Of a stretch of 64,000 bases of DNA, positions 8,572 to 17,227 are shown one piece after another (positions within the stretch are counted from its first letter, which is position 1; each line of letters opens with the position of its first letter). The stretch is from Microbacterium sp. Bi121. GTDB taxonomy: Bacteria; Actinomycetota; Actinomycetes; Actinomycetales; Microbacteriaceae. Made by a program: the position numbers and the translations under genes. The stretch is taken from NCBI RefSeq assembly GCF_918698005.1, contig NZ_CAKKLJ010000007.1, forward strand, positions 62,001 through 126,000, read 5' to 3'. The notes under the pieces are model-generated. The model had not been told where the DNA came from. It searched no databases and saw only the letters and a list, made by a program, of their open reading frames with translations.

Positions 8572-9642
8572 TCAGCTGCTGCGGTCTGCAAGTGTCTCTG
8601 CGAAGCGGATCAGCGCATCGCGCACCGTGCCCTTGGGCAGCGGCGCAAGGGCTGCGATGGCATCCCGGGTCCAGGTGCGGGCGAGCTCGAGCGTCTTCTG
8701 GGTGACGACGTGGTCACGCAGCTCAGCGAGCGGCTGATCGAGGATGACGGCATCCGCCCCGTCGGCGATGCTGGCCACGCCGTCGTCGATGCGCGTCGCG
8801 AGGCCGGCGGACGCGGCATCCGTCTCCGCCTTCAGGAGCAGGTACGGCATGGTCGGCACCCCGGCTCGGAGGTCGGTGCCCGGGACCTTTCCGGTCTCGG
8901 CCGGGTTCGCTGACAGGTCGATCACGTCGTCGAGGAGCTGGAACGCGACGCCGACCTTCTCGCCGTAGACCCGAAGCGGCTCCTCGTATTCGGCAGGGGC
9001 GTTGGAGAAGATCGCCCCGCCCTGGGTGGCGGCGGCGATGAGGGAGCCGGTCTTGTCAGCGAGCACCTGGAGGTAGAACTCGATCGGGTCATCACCCGGC
9101 TGGGCGCCCACGGTCTCGTGGAGCTGCCCCATCACGAGCCGCTCGAACGTGTCGGCCTGCAGCCGGATCGCGCGGTCGCCGTAGTGCGACATGAGCTGAC
9201 TCGCGCGGGAGAACAGGATGTCACCGGTGAGGATGGCCACGTTGTTGCCCCACACCGCGTGCGCTGCTGGTACTCCGCGTCGGCGGTCGGCGCTGTCCAT
9301 GACGTCATCGTGGTAGAGCGAGCCGAGGTGGGTCATCTCCAGCGCCTTGGCGATGTCGATCACCGGCGCGATGTTGCCCTCGCCGAGCTGTGCCGTGAGC
9401 AGCGTGAGAACGGGGCGGATGCGCTTTCCACCGGCCTCGTACAGATAACGAGCAGAGGCGTCGGCGATGGAGTCGGCGACGCGCAGTTCTTCAGCGAGGC
9501 CGTTCTCGACGAGGTCGAGCCCTTCTTCGATCTGCCGTGCGATGCGGCGTGCGGCAGGCCCGACGAACACGCGGTCGCTGAAGCCGAGACGGCTCGCGAG
9601 GCGCGAACCCGGGGCAGCGGGGCTCGAAGTCACGGTTCCCAC
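8572..9642 (-). CDS. Polyprenyl diphosphate synthase (menaquinone side chain)
   Basis: 356 aa, trans-isoprenyl diphosphate synthase. The first Asp-rich motif is YHDDVMDSADRRRG (residues about 118-131) and the second LLDDVIDLSA. These bind the Mg-diphosphates during chain elongation with isopentenyl diphosphate. Clustering with menG and menA supports hepta- to nonaprenyl diphosphate synthesis for menaquinone. The start is GTG 9642; GTG 9633 has the better-spaced GGTGGGA and is an alternative (3 residues shorter). It reads divergently from nothing: all neighbours are on the minus strand, with a 12-base gap to menG. Confidence 0.92.
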   Translation of the reverse strand: MGTVTSSPAAPGSRLASRLGFSDRVFVGPAARRIARQIEEGLDLVENGLAEELRVADSIADASARYLYEAGGKRIRPVLTLLTAQLGEGNIAPVIDIAKALEMTHLGSLYHDDVMDSADRRRGVPAAHAVWGNNVAILTGDILFSRASQLMSHYGDRAIRLQADTFERLVMGQLHETVGAQPGDDPIEFYLQVLADKTGSLIAAATQGGAIFSNAPAEYEEPLRVYGEKVGVAFQLLDDVIDLSANPAETGKVPGTDLRAGVPTMPYLLLKAETDAASAGLATRIDDGVASIADGADAVILDQPLAELRDHVVTQKTLELARTWTRDAIAALAPLPKGTVRDALIRFAETLADRSS

Positions 9643-9654
9643 CCTACCTGTGGC

Positions 9655-10410
9655 TCACGCCCGGTCGGTCGCCGCTGCGGCGTCTGCCGCGGGCTGGTCG
9701 AGCGGCTTGGTCGCACGGTGAAGCGCGACGATGCCGAAGGAGAGATTGCGGTAGGCCACGTCGGTCCAGCCCGCTTCGCGGATCCAGGCGGACAGGCGCT
9801 TCTGGTCGGGCCAGTCGCGGATCGACTCGTTCAGGTAGTCGTAGGCATCGCCGTTGGTGCCGGCCAGACGCGCGACCCGCGGGAGGACCTGCGCGTTGTA
9901 GAACCGGTAGAGCCCACGGAACACCTTCGCCGGCGGCGTGGAGAACTCGTTGATCACCATGCGCCCGTCCGGCTTGGTCACGCGGAAGAGCTCGGCGAGC
10001 GCCTTCTTCGGATCCTGCACGTTGCGCAGGCCGTAGGACATCGTCACCGCGTCGAACTCGTCATCGGCGAAAGGCAGGTTCGTGGCGTCGGCTTCGACGA
10101 ACGAGAGGTTCGGCAGGTGGCCGTGCCGGCGCTCGCCCTCGGCCAGCATCCCCGGCGAGAAATCCGCCGCGACGACGTCGGCTCCGCTCGCGGCGAGGGA
10201 TGCCGAGGAGGATGCCGTGCCCGCCGCGAGATCGAGGATCCGCTCGTAGCGCTGCGGTGCGACGGCACGGGTGGTCGCCGCACGCCAGAACGCGTCATTG
10301 CCGAGCGTCATGACGGTGTTCGTGCGGTCGTATCCGGCCGCGACCTGGTCGAACATGCCGCTGACGCGCTTCGGGTCCTTGCCGAGGTCGGCGCGGTTGG
10401 GCTGGCTCAC
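9655..10410 (-). CDS. menG: Demethylmenaquinone methyltransferase
   Basis: 251 aa, UbiE/MenG family. The N-terminal KDPxRVSGMFDQVAAGYDRTN is the family signature, later come FADDEFDAVTMSYGLRNV and GGMVINEFS-like PDGRMVINEFSTP. SAM motif I reads LDLAAGTASSS; the usual Gly after AGT is replaced by Ala, a small oddity. It adds the last methyl group of menaquinone. GTG 10410 overlaps the DUF402 gene stop by 4 bases (GTGA), with GGAGGA directly before it, tighter than normal SD spacing. The product accepts demethylmenaquinone made by MenA, encoded 6 kb away. Confidence 0.93.
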   Translation of the reverse strand: MSQPNRADLGKDPKRVSGMFDQVAAGYDRTNTVMTLGNDAFWRAATTRAVAPQRYERILDLAAGTASSSASLAASGADVVAADFSPGMLAEGERRHGHLPNLSFVEADATNLPFADDEFDAVTMSYGLRNVQDPKKALAELFRVTKPDGRMVINEFSTPPAKVFRGLYRFYNAQVLPRVARLAGTNGDAYDYLNESIRDWPDQKRLSAWIREAGWTDVAYRNLSFGIVALHRATKPLDQPAADAAAATDRA

Positions 10411-10991
10411 TCCTCCAGTCTAGATCTGTCCGGCCGCAGCGACTGGAGTCGGTCGAGCCAGCGGTCGGCGGTCGCGTCGTCGAAGGGCGCGGTCTGGGCG
10501 CGGACGCGCTCCTCGAGGCTGAGCGTCAGCGCTTCGAGTCGCGCCATGACGTCGGCCGGATAGCCGTACCGGATACTGTGCTCCGCCCACTCGTCGCGGT
10601 CGTCGACCCAGGTGCCGCTCGGGCCTTCCGCCGGGTCCCTCTCCTTCTCGAGCCGGATCACGTCGAGGTCCATGTCGATGCCGGTCGCCAGCAGCGGGTC
10701 ATCCGACCAGCGGACGTCCCAACCCAGATCGATGTAGATCCGCATCCCGAACGGATGATCGCGGTTCACGGTCAGGGCGAAGTCACCGGACGGCGGAACG
10801 AGCGTGACGTTGGGCGCTTCGGCGTGGAACTCCGCGCCGGGACGGATGCTGTGCCATCCGATCGGCTGCCCGACCCAGTCGCCCCACTCGTCGGACCCCA
10901 GATAGACGCACTCGTGACGCCAGTGCGGCGAGTCGTCCCACTTACGCCACTGGAAGATCATCTCGGTGCCGGGTTCGGGGCGGGAACTCAC
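10407..10991 (-). CDS. DUF402 domain protein
   Basis: 194 aa. The C-terminal half carries the DUF402 pattern: an acidic DMDLDVIRLE strand, DDRDEWAEHSIRYGYP and a helical tail. Some DUF402 proteins (FomD, Ntdp types) are metal-dependent nucleotide or phosphonate phosphohydrolases, but the substrate here is unknown. The start is GTG 10991. It overlaps menG by 4 bases and so is co-expressed with menaquinone methylation. It is divergent from the isochorismate synthase gene across a 57-bp gap. Confidence 0.8.
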   Translation of the reverse strand: MSSRPEPGTEMIFQWRKWDDSPHWRHECVYLGSDEWGDWVGQPIGWHSIRPGAEFHAEAPNVTLVPPSGDFALTVNRDHPFGMRIYIDLGWDVRWSDDPLLATGIDMDLDVIRLEKERDPAEGPSGTWVDDRDEWAEHSIRYGYPADVMARLEALTLSLEERVRAQTAPFDDATADRWLDRLQSLRPDRSRLEE

Positions 10992-11048
10992 GCGGCCAGC
11001 CTAGTGGCGGCATCCGACCGGTATCGCCCGACGAACTATCCTGGATGG

Positions 11049-12326
11049 GTGACCAAACGCCTGATCGTGCAGACCCGCGAGTTCGATCCGGTCGACGATC
11101 TACTGGCGTATGCCGACCCCGATCGGCCGCTCGCCTGGTTGCGTCGCGGCGACGGCATCGTGGCGGTCGGCTCCTCGGATCCGGCCACAGCACCGGCATC
11201 CATCCGCGTCTCGGCCGGGCAGGGCGTGCTGCGCAGCGCGATCATGGCCGACGCTTGGCGCGAGATCGTCGCGAACGCCGAGGTCGACGACCCTGTGGGG
11301 GTGCCGGGGACGGGCCTGGTCGGTTTCGGAGCGCTCACCTTCGACGAAGGGTCGGAGGCCGACAGCATCCTGATCGTGCCGTCGATCATCCTCGGCAAAC
11401 ACGCCGGGCGCGGCTGGATCACCCGGATCGCCATCGCCGGTGATGAGCTGCCGCAGGATCAGCCGGGCGCCACCATCGACCCGTGCGCGTACGGACCCCA
11501 CTGGGCCGGGACGGTCGGGCCAGGTGCGCAGTCGCCGAACGGCTATCAGGCATCCGTGCGCACGGCACTGGATCGCATCGGGAGCGGCGCGGTCAGCAAG
11601 ATCGTCCTGGCGCGCGATCTGGCAGGGACGATCCCCAGCGGGTCCGACCTGCGGCGACTCGTCCGCGCACTCTCGACCGGCTACCCCGACACGTGGACGT
11701 TCGCGGTCGACGGTCTCGTCGGTGCGAGCCCGGAGACCCTCGTCACGGTGCAGGACGGCACCGTGACCGCGCGCGTGCTCGCCGGGACGATCGGGCGGGG
11801 TGCGGATGCCGATCAGGATGCCGCCGCGTCGGCGCATCTGGCGTCGAGCACGAAGGACATCGACGAGCACGAGTACGCGGTGCAGAGTCTGCTCGACTCG
11901 TTGCGCCCGCACGTTCGGGCGATGGCTTCGAGCGAGCAGCCGTTCCTGCTGAAGCTGCCGAACCTGTTCCATCTGGCCACCGATGTCGAAGCAGAGCTCT
12001 CAGACGGCGGATCGGCACTGGATCTCGTGGGGGCGCTGCACCCGACGGCCGCTGTGGCCGGCACGCCGACGAAAGTCGCCGTGGCGGCGATCCGCGAGAT
12101 CGAGCCGTTCGACCGCGGCCGATACGCGGGGCCGGTCGGCTGGATCGACGGCGAGGGGAACGGCGAGTGGGCGATCGCGCTGCGGTGCGCTCAGTTCACC
12201 CCGTCGGCGGACGCGATCGCCGTCACGGCATACGCGGGTGCCGGGATCGTGGCGGCGAGCGACCCCGAGACCGAGCTGCTCGAGACGCGGGTCAAGTTCC
12301 GTCCGCTGGTCGACGCGCTGGCCTGA
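11049..12326 (+). CDS. menF: Isochorismate synthase
   Basis: 425 aa, chorismate-binding family. Motifs: SKIVLARDL, GASPETLV, LAGTIGRG, SSTKDIDEHEY, GALHPTAAVAGTP, EPFDRGRYAGPVGW and the last helix ETELLETRVKFRPL. These match MenF/EntC-type isochorismate synthases rather than anthranilate synthase component I. It makes isochorismate for MenD (encoded 1 kb away). The GTG start has no SD but a TATCCT box 6 bases upstream, so it is probably leaderless. It is convergent with the PPK2 gene, with only 4 bases between stops. Confidence 0.92.
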   Translation: MTKRLIVQTREFDPVDDLLAYADPDRPLAWLRRGDGIVAVGSSDPATAPASIRVSAGQGVLRSAIMADAWREIVANAEVDDPVGVPGTGLVGFGALTFDEGSEADSILIVPSIILGKHAGRGWITRIAIAGDELPQDQPGATIDPCAYGPHWAGTVGPGAQSPNGYQASVRTALDRIGSGAVSKIVLARDLAGTIPSGSDLRRLVRALSTGYPDTWTFAVDGLVGASPETLVTVQDGTVTARVLAGTIGRGADADQDAAASAHLASSTKDIDEHEYAVQSLLDSLRPHVRAMASSEQPFLLKLPNLFHLATDVEAELSDGGSALDLVGALHPTAAVAGTPTKVAVAAIREIEPFDRGRYAGPVGWIDGEGNGEWAIALRCAQFTPSADAIAVTAYAGAGIVAASDPETELLETRVKFRPLVDALA

Positions 12327-12330
12327 GGCT

Positions 12331-13185
12331 TCAGCTCGCTGCGAGGCGCTTCTTCTCGGTCTCGACGTCGAAGTCGGCGGGCGGCCACTGCGGATCGATG
12401 TCCTGGAGAACGGCGAGCAGCAGTTCCTGGACGGCGAGGCGCGCGTACCACTTGCTGTTCGCCGGCACGACGTACCAGGGCGCGTGCTCAGCCGAGGTGC
12501 GGTCGAGCACGGCCTGGTATGCCTGCATGTACTGGGGCCACAGCATCCGCTCGTCGACGTCGCCGGGGTTGTACTTCCAGTACTTGTCCGGACGATCGAG
12601 GCGCTCGGCGAGGCGCTCCTTCTGCTCGTCGGCCGAGATGTGCAGCATGACCTTGATGATGCGCGTACCGGATCCCGCGATCCGGGCTTCGAACTCGGTG
12701 ATCGCGTCGTAGCGCCGTTCGATCTCGTCGTCAGAGGCCAGCTTGCGCACCTTGCCGATCAGGACGTCCTCGTAGTGGGAGCGGTCGAAGACGCCGATGA
12801 AGCCGGGCTGCGGCAGCCGCTTCTCGACGCGCCAGAGGAAGTCGTGCGCGAGCTCCTCGTCCGTCGGAGCTTTGAACGCGACGAGTTCTATGCCCTGCGG
12901 ATCGACACCGCCGACGACATGCCGGACGACGCCGCCCTTGCCCGCGGTGTCCATCGCCTGCAGCACGAGCAGCACGGAGTCGTGCGCGTCACCGCCCCGA
13001 CTCGCGGCGTACAGCCGCTCCTGCAGTTCGCCAAGACTCTGGATGCCGGTTACGAGGTCCTTCTCGCCGTCCTTCTTGTCGCCGCCGTAGCCGGGGTGAC
13101 TGCCCGGGTCGACGGCGGAGAGCGTGAAGCCCTCCCCTACGCGCAGCAGTTCGGTCGCTTCTGCGCTCCAGCCTCGCTTGCTCAT
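12331..13185 (-). CDS. Polyphosphate kinase 2 family protein
   Basis: 284 aa. Walker A is MDTAGKGGVV (near residue 82) and Walker B FDRSHYEDVL, with the lid arginines in ITEFEARIAGSGTRIIK; this is the PPK2 fold that transfers phosphate between polyphosphate and nucleotides. ATG 13185 has AGGA upstream and keeps the usual family length; an upstream extension to 13290 lacks family similarity. Class I or III specificity cannot be fixed by eye. It is a single gene between menF and menD, on the same strand as menD. Confidence 0.9.
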   Translation of the reverse strand: MSKRGWSAEATELLRVGEGFTLSAVDPGSHPGYGGDKKDGEKDLVTGIQSLGELQERLYAASRGGDAHDSVLLVLQAMDTAGKGGVVRHVVGGVDPQGIELVAFKAPTDEELAHDFLWRVEKRLPQPGFIGVFDRSHYEDVLIGKVRKLASDDEIERRYDAITEFEARIAGSGTRIIKVMLHISADEQKERLAERLDRPDKYWKYNPGDVDERMLWPQYMQAYQAVLDRTSAEHAPWYVVPANSKWYARLAVQELLLAVLQDIDPQWPPADFDVETEKKRLAAS

Positions 13186-13286
13186 GCGTACATCCTGCCC
13201 GGGCCTGCCCGATCGCGCGAGGATCAGAACGCGCCGAGTGCCCGAAGCCCCGCAGTTCGCCGCTCCATGCCGTGAGTCTGTCCTGT

Positions 13287-14960
13287 TCACTCACGCGGCA
13301 GCGGAACCTCGATGATCTGACGGCCTGCCACGGGCGAGGTCAGCGCCTGGTCGAGCGCGGCGCGCGTGGTGATGCGCTGATAGGCCCAGCCGTACGCGAG
13401 CGCGAGCTGTTCGAGTCCAGCGGTGTGAGGTGTGTAGAAGACACGGTCGAGATCAGCACGCGGGGCGGAGGCCGCCACCTCGAGCCCGTCGAAGATCGTG
13501 CCGCCGCCGTCGTTGCCGACGATGACCTGGATGCGCGGCTCGGTCTCGTCGGGCGGCAGCAGCAGTGCGCCGACATCGTGGAGAAAGGCGAGGTCGCCGA
13601 GCAGCACGCGCGTGATTCCGGCCGCGCCGTCGGCCTGACTGGCGATCGCGATGCCGATGGCGGTGGCTATTGTCCCGTCGATCCCAGCCAGCCCGCGGTT
13701 GGAATGCACCGGAACCTTCTTGCCGCCGAGCACCGCGTCGGCGACACGGACGAGCCTGGAGGACCCGAACATCAGCCGGTCGTGCGGCCAGGTCGCACGC
13801 CACACGGCGTCGACGAGCAACTCGCGATCGAGCGGGCGACGAACGGCTTCGAGCTCGGCGCGCATCGCATCGCGGCGCGCCCCGAGGTCGGTGGAGTGCA
13901 GGCCGTCCTGGTCGGGTGCGTTCTCGCTGAGGTCGATGACGGAGGCGGCTGACGCCCGCATCCATTCGCCGAGCCAGGCGCGGTCGGCTTCGCCTTCCGC
14001 GACCGAGACGGATGCCGCGGCACGGGTGCGTCCGCTGAGGTTCAGCGACTCGCCACCCGAGCGCACGGCGACGATGTCGACGTCGTCGCGCTTCAGCAGC
14101 GCAGTCGCCTCCCGACTGAGGGTCGGATGCCCGAGCACGACGACCCGTTCGATGCGGCCGCCCAGCTGCTCATCGCGCAGGTGCTCGCGGTAGCCGTGCA
14201 CGACATAGCGTCCGAAGCGCGAGCCGCTGACGATCTCGGCGATGAGCGGCCAGGATCCGGCGAACGAGATCTCCTCGGCCGCAGGCCCTGCGTCGGCGCC
14301 GGCGAGGACGACGGTACGGGGTCCGCGTTCCAGGGCATACGACTCACCGGCATCCGAGGTCGGCGCCGTGCCGGCCACCGCCGCGAAGTCGTCCGGCAGA
14401 GCGCTCGAGAGCGGCTCACGAGTCGGGAGGTTCAGATGCACGGGGCCGCGGACGCCCGGCAGGGCGTCGGACGCGGCATCCGCTCCCATGGCGGCTGCGG
14501 TCGCGCGCGCGCCGAGGCCGTCCCAAGAACCGTCGCCCGGCACGGGGGCATCGTGCTGCCAGCGCACGAACGGACCGAACATGCCGGGCTGGATCGTCGC
14601 CTGATTCGCCCCGACGCCGCGCAGTTCCGGCGGGCGGTCCGCCGTGAGCAGGAGGAGCGGGACTCCGGAGTGGAATGCCTCCATGGCAGCGGGCAGGAGC
14701 CCGGCAGCGGCGGTGCCCGAGGTGCAGACCACGGCAGTCGGAACCCCGCTCTCGCGGGCGAGGCCGAGCGCAGTGAAGCCGGCGACGCGCTCGTCGATGC
14801 GGATGTGCACGCGGATCGCGCCCTGGCGGGCGAGATGCGAGGCTGCGAGCGCGAGCGCCTGCGAGCGGGAACCGGGCGAGATCACCACGTCGCGGATGCC
14901 GGACGCGACGAGCTCCGCGAGCAGGGATGCCGCGGCATCCGCAGCAGGCGATGAGGTCAT
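13287..14960 (-). CDS. menD: 2-succinyl-5-enolpyruvyl-6-hydroxy-3-cyclohexene-1-carboxylate synthase
   Basis: 557 aa, thiamine-diphosphate enzyme. The N-terminal pyrimidine domain has SPGSRSQALALA and the RIDERVAGFTALGLA catalytic Glu; the C-terminal PP domain has the metal motif VGNDGGGTIFDGLE and LLGDLAFLHD. It joins isochorismate and 2-oxoglutarate in menaquinone synthesis. ATG 14960 overlaps the stop of the PLDc_N gene upstream. The last gene of this minus-strand pair, it ends 101 bases before the PPK2 gene start. Confidence 0.95.
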   Translation of the reverse strand: MTSSPAADAAASLLAELVASGIRDVVISPGSRSQALALAASHLARQGAIRVHIRIDERVAGFTALGLARESGVPTAVVCTSGTAAAGLLPAAMEAFHSGVPLLLLTADRPPELRGVGANQATIQPGMFGPFVRWQHDAPVPGDGSWDGLGARATAAAMGADAASDALPGVRGPVHLNLPTREPLSSALPDDFAAVAGTAPTSDAGESYALERGPRTVVLAGADAGPAAEEISFAGSWPLIAEIVSGSRFGRYVVHGYREHLRDEQLGGRIERVVVLGHPTLSREATALLKRDDVDIVAVRSGGESLNLSGRTRAAASVSVAEGEADRAWLGEWMRASAASVIDLSENAPDQDGLHSTDLGARRDAMRAELEAVRRPLDRELLVDAVWRATWPHDRLMFGSSRLVRVADAVLGGKKVPVHSNRGLAGIDGTIATAIGIAIASQADGAAGITRVLLGDLAFLHDVGALLLPPDETEPRIQVIVGNDGGGTIFDGLEVAASAPRADLDRVFYTPHTAGLEQLALAYGWAYQRITTRAALDQALTSPVAGRQIIEVPLPRE

Positions 14961-15304
14961 GAACGCGAGTCCGCGGCCGGGCCGTCGGTCTCGTCGTCGA
15001 GGCGCGCGAGTTCCTCCTCGAGGCGCCGGATGCGTTCGTCCTGCTCGCTGTTGCCGAGGCTGCGGAGGAACTCGGGGTCGTCGTCAGGGGCGACGGAGCG
15101 CATGCTCTCCTGGTCGCTGCGGCGGCGGCGCCCGATCACGAACCAGAGGATGCCGCCGAGCACGGGGATCAGCACGACGATGGCGATCCAGGCGGCCTTG
15201 GGCACACCGCGGTGCCGCGTCGCCGGCTGCACTGCGCAGTCGACGATGCTGAACACCCAGAAGACTAGGGCGAGGAAAGCCAGAACAGCCCATACCCGGA
15301 ACAC
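14957..15304 (-). CDS. PLDc_N (phospholipase D nuclease N-terminal) membrane protein
   Basis: 115 aa with two transmembrane helices (residues about 5-25 and 40-58) separated by a short PATRHRGVPKAAW loop, the pattern of PLDc_N proteins; the cytosolic tail is acidic and probably a coiled coil (RIRRLEEELARLDDE). The function is unknown; no catalytic HKD motif is present. GTG 15304 is the start. It overlaps menD by 4 bases, so both come from one message. Confidence 0.8.
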   Translation of the reverse strand: MFRVWAVLAFLALVFWVFSIVDCAVQPATRHRGVPKAAWIAIVVLIPVLGGILWFVIGRRRRSDQESMRSVAPDDDPEFLRSLGNSEQDERIRRLEEELARLDDETDGPAADSRS

Positions 15305-15382
15305 GTATCCAGTCTAGGCGGGTTCCGCGATGGCGGGCCCCGGGGTGCGCTCGGACGGTGGACGCTCGAACCTGAGCCGTAG

Positions 15383-15455
15383 ACGCGACGGCGGGAGTCG
15401 AACCCGCTGCACTTCCGGGTATGAACCGGAGCCCGGGACCACCCGGATCGCCGCG
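15383..15455 (-). tRNA. tRNA-like sequence, anticodon CAU
   Basis: A 73-nt sequence folds as a cloverleaf: acceptor CGCGGCG/CGTCGCG (7 pairs, one G-U), D stem CCGG/CCGG, anticodon stem TCCGG/CCGGA with the loop TTCATAC (CAU), and T arm GCGGG-TTCGACT-CCCGC. The length equals a tRNA without CCA. It departs from the rules: A at position 8, a 6-base D loop, an extra base before the anticodon stem, and C rather than A after the anticodon. It resembles none of the usual CAU tRNAs (initiator, elongator Met, Ile2). It could be a real odd tRNA or a decayed one. Confidence 0.42.
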
Positions 15456-15563
15456 ATGACATCGACGCTACCGGCCACGGTCCTGCACTCCCAGCATCCG
15501 CGCGAAGATCTCGCAATACGACGAAGAATGTCGGGAGGTTTCACGCCGATCTAGACTGGTGAG

Positions 15564-15881
15564 ATGAAGTTGCCGCCTATTCTCGTGTACTCCGTGCTGC
15601 GGCTGCTGGCGTTTCTCGTACCTCTGGCGATCATGTGGTTCTTCTTCCCGATCCTGCGCGAATACTGGTGGCTGACCGTCATCTTCGCCGCGCTCATCGG
15701 TGCGAGCCTGTCGGTGCTGTTCCTCCGCAAGCCGCTCTCCGGGGCATCCGCCGACATCTACGAGCGCCGGGAGGCACGTGGCCCCGGCAAGCAGACGGGC
15801 GCACAGCAGGATGCCGGTGCCGAGGACGCCGCCATCGATGACGCGGCCCCCAGCGAGCCCAACCCTCCGCGCGAGAGCTGA
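15564..15881 (+). CDS. DUF4229 domain membrane protein
   Basis: 105 aa. Two hydrophobic helices (residues about 10-30 and 36-53) with the conserved YSVLRLLAF start, then a charged FLRKPL motif and a disordered acidic tail. This matches DUF4229 proteins, which sit beside menA in many actinobacteria; the role is unknown. The ATG has no SD but a TAGACT box 6 bases upstream, so it is a probable leaderless start. It is convergent with menA. Confidence 0.82.
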   Translation: MKLPPILVYSVLRLLAFLVPLAIMWFFFPILREYWWLTVIFAALIGASLSVLFLRKPLSGASADIYERREARGPGKQTGAQQDAGAEDAAIDDAAPSEPNPPRES

Positions 15882-15901
15882 CGCTCGGCCGACGCTAGCC
15901 G

Positions 15902-16870
15902 TCAGCCCACGAAAGCCCAGTACAGCGCGCCGGCGTACAGCAGAGCCGTGAGCGAGGTCAGCCCCAACGCCACGACGAGCTCGCGCGGCTGACGGTACGT
16001 CCACACGATGACGATCGCCGGGATGCCGGCGAGCAGCGCCATCAGCGCGAGCCAGGCGATCGGGTACAGCAGCGCGATGAAGGCTGCGATCAGGAACGGC
16101 ACGACGATGAAGACGGTGAAGAGCACGCGCGTCGCGGGGCGGCCGATCTTCACGGTGAGCGTGCGCTTGCCCACCTCGCGGTCCTGATCGATGTCGCGGA
16201 GGTTGTTCGCGAGCAGCACGGCGCAACCGAAGAGCCCAGCGGCCACGGCGCCCAGCCACGCCTCCTGAGGCAGGTGGAACGCCTGAACCCACGTCGTTCC
16301 GAGCACGGGGACGAGCCCGAAGAACACGAAGACGAAGACCTCGCCGAGTCCCATGTAGCCATAGGGGCGCTTGCCGCCCGTGTAGAACCAGGCCGCGACG
16401 ATGCAGGCTGCCCCGACCGCCAGCATCCACCATTGTCCGGTGCGGATGACGATCGCGAGGCCGACGAGGGCGGCGAGCGCGAAGAAGGACAACCCGATGA
16501 TCAGCACCGTGCGCGGATTCACGCGGCCGGATGCCGTCAGGCGGGCAGGACCGACCCGATGGGCATCGGTCCCGCGGACGCCGTCGCTGTAGTCGTTCGT
16601 GAAGTTCACGCCGATCTGCAGCAGAACCGCGACCGCGAGGCAGGCGAGCGCGATGACCCAGTGCAGCTCACGATCGACGAGCTGCGCCGCCCCGGTGCCG
16701 ATGACGACGGGGGCGACGGCGAGCGGCAGTGTGCGCAGACGGGCGGCCCCGATCCAGTCCTCCGCGGTGATCGGCGGAGCCTCGACGATGGGTCGCTTGG
16801 CCGGATTTCCGCTGGTGCGGACCGGCTTCCGCTTCGTCGCCGACTTCTTGCGCTTCGAGGATGCTGCCAC
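15902..16870 (-). CDS. menA: 1,4-dihydroxy-2-naphthoate polyprenyltransferase
   Basis: 322 aa, UbiA superfamily with about eight membrane helices. The first Asp motif is NFTNDYSDGVRGTD and the second DIDQDREVGKRTL; together they hold the Mg-prenyl diphosphate. It attaches the long prenyl chain to DHNA at the membrane, giving demethylmenaquinone for MenG. The first 35 residues are basic and Lys/Pro rich. The start is GTG 16870. It is followed by the converging DUF4229 gene. Confidence 0.95.
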   Translation of the reverse strand: MAASSKRKKSATKRKPVRTSGNPAKRPIVEAPPITAEDWIGAARLRTLPLAVAPVVIGTGAAQLVDRELHWVIALACLAVAVLLQIGVNFTNDYSDGVRGTDAHRVGPARLTASGRVNPRTVLIIGLSFFALAALVGLAIVIRTGQWWMLAVGAACIVAAWFYTGGKRPYGYMGLGEVFVFVFFGLVPVLGTTWVQAFHLPQEAWLGAVAAGLFGCAVLLANNLRDIDQDREVGKRTLTVKIGRPATRVLFTVFIVVPFLIAAFIALLYPIAWLALMALLAGIPAIVIVWTYRQPRELVVALGLTSLTALLYAGALYWAFVG

Positions 16871-16901
16871 GGAGGGTCAGTTTAGTCGGCGCGCTGATGC
16901 G

Positions 16902-17192
16902 CTACGGATTCGGGTTGCTGTCCTTGCCGTCCAGCCACAGGGTGTCACTGGCGTCCGCATGCGTTCCACCGGAGTCGACGTGCTTGGCGGAGATCCGCGG
17001 GCCCTTCGTGATGACGTGCACGATCGCCATGCCGTGGCCGCGACCGAGCTCGTAGTCCGCCTTCAACCACTCGAGGATCGGCGTGGCCTTGGTGCTCTGG
17101 TCGAAGCCTTTCTCACGAGCGAGGTCGACGATCTGGCGCGGCGTGAGTCCCGTCTTGGTCTCGACGGCATCGAGGTAAGCCTGGAATGACAT
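16902..17192 (-). CDS. DUF4287 domain protein
   Basis: 96 aa. The segment starting SFQAYLDAVETKTGLTP with DLAREKGF and the later GRGHGMAIVHVI is the DUF4287 pattern; many members also contain a DUF5655 domain, which is absent here. Small, soluble, function unknown. ATG 17192. A 23-bp dispersed repeat (17205-17227) separates it from the upstream AsnC-type gene on the same strand. Confidence 0.82.
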   Translation of the reverse strand: MSFQAYLDAVETKTGLTPRQIVDLAREKGFDQSTKATPILEWLKADYELGRGHGMAIVHVITKGPRISAKHVDSGGTHADASDTLWLDGKDSNPNP

Positions 17193-17204
17193 GACCGCAG
17201 ATTA

Positions 17205-17227
17205 CCCTTCGACAGGCTCGGGGACCG
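17205..17227. repeat. Dispersed CTTCGACAGGCTC repeat, intergenic copy
   Basis: CCCTTCGACAGGCTCGGGG followed by ACCG. This half-palindrome word occurs again, in frame, at 26761-26783 and in inverted form at 30267-30288 within lhr. Here it directly abuts the AsnC-family stop codon at 17228. Similar words are common between genes of many bacteria. Confidence 0.75.

Noticed and set aside
14662..14671. ACTCCGGAGT in menD, the core word of the in-frame element
   Set aside because: A single palindromic 10-mer without a second inverted arm 60-70 bases away, so it is probably chance.
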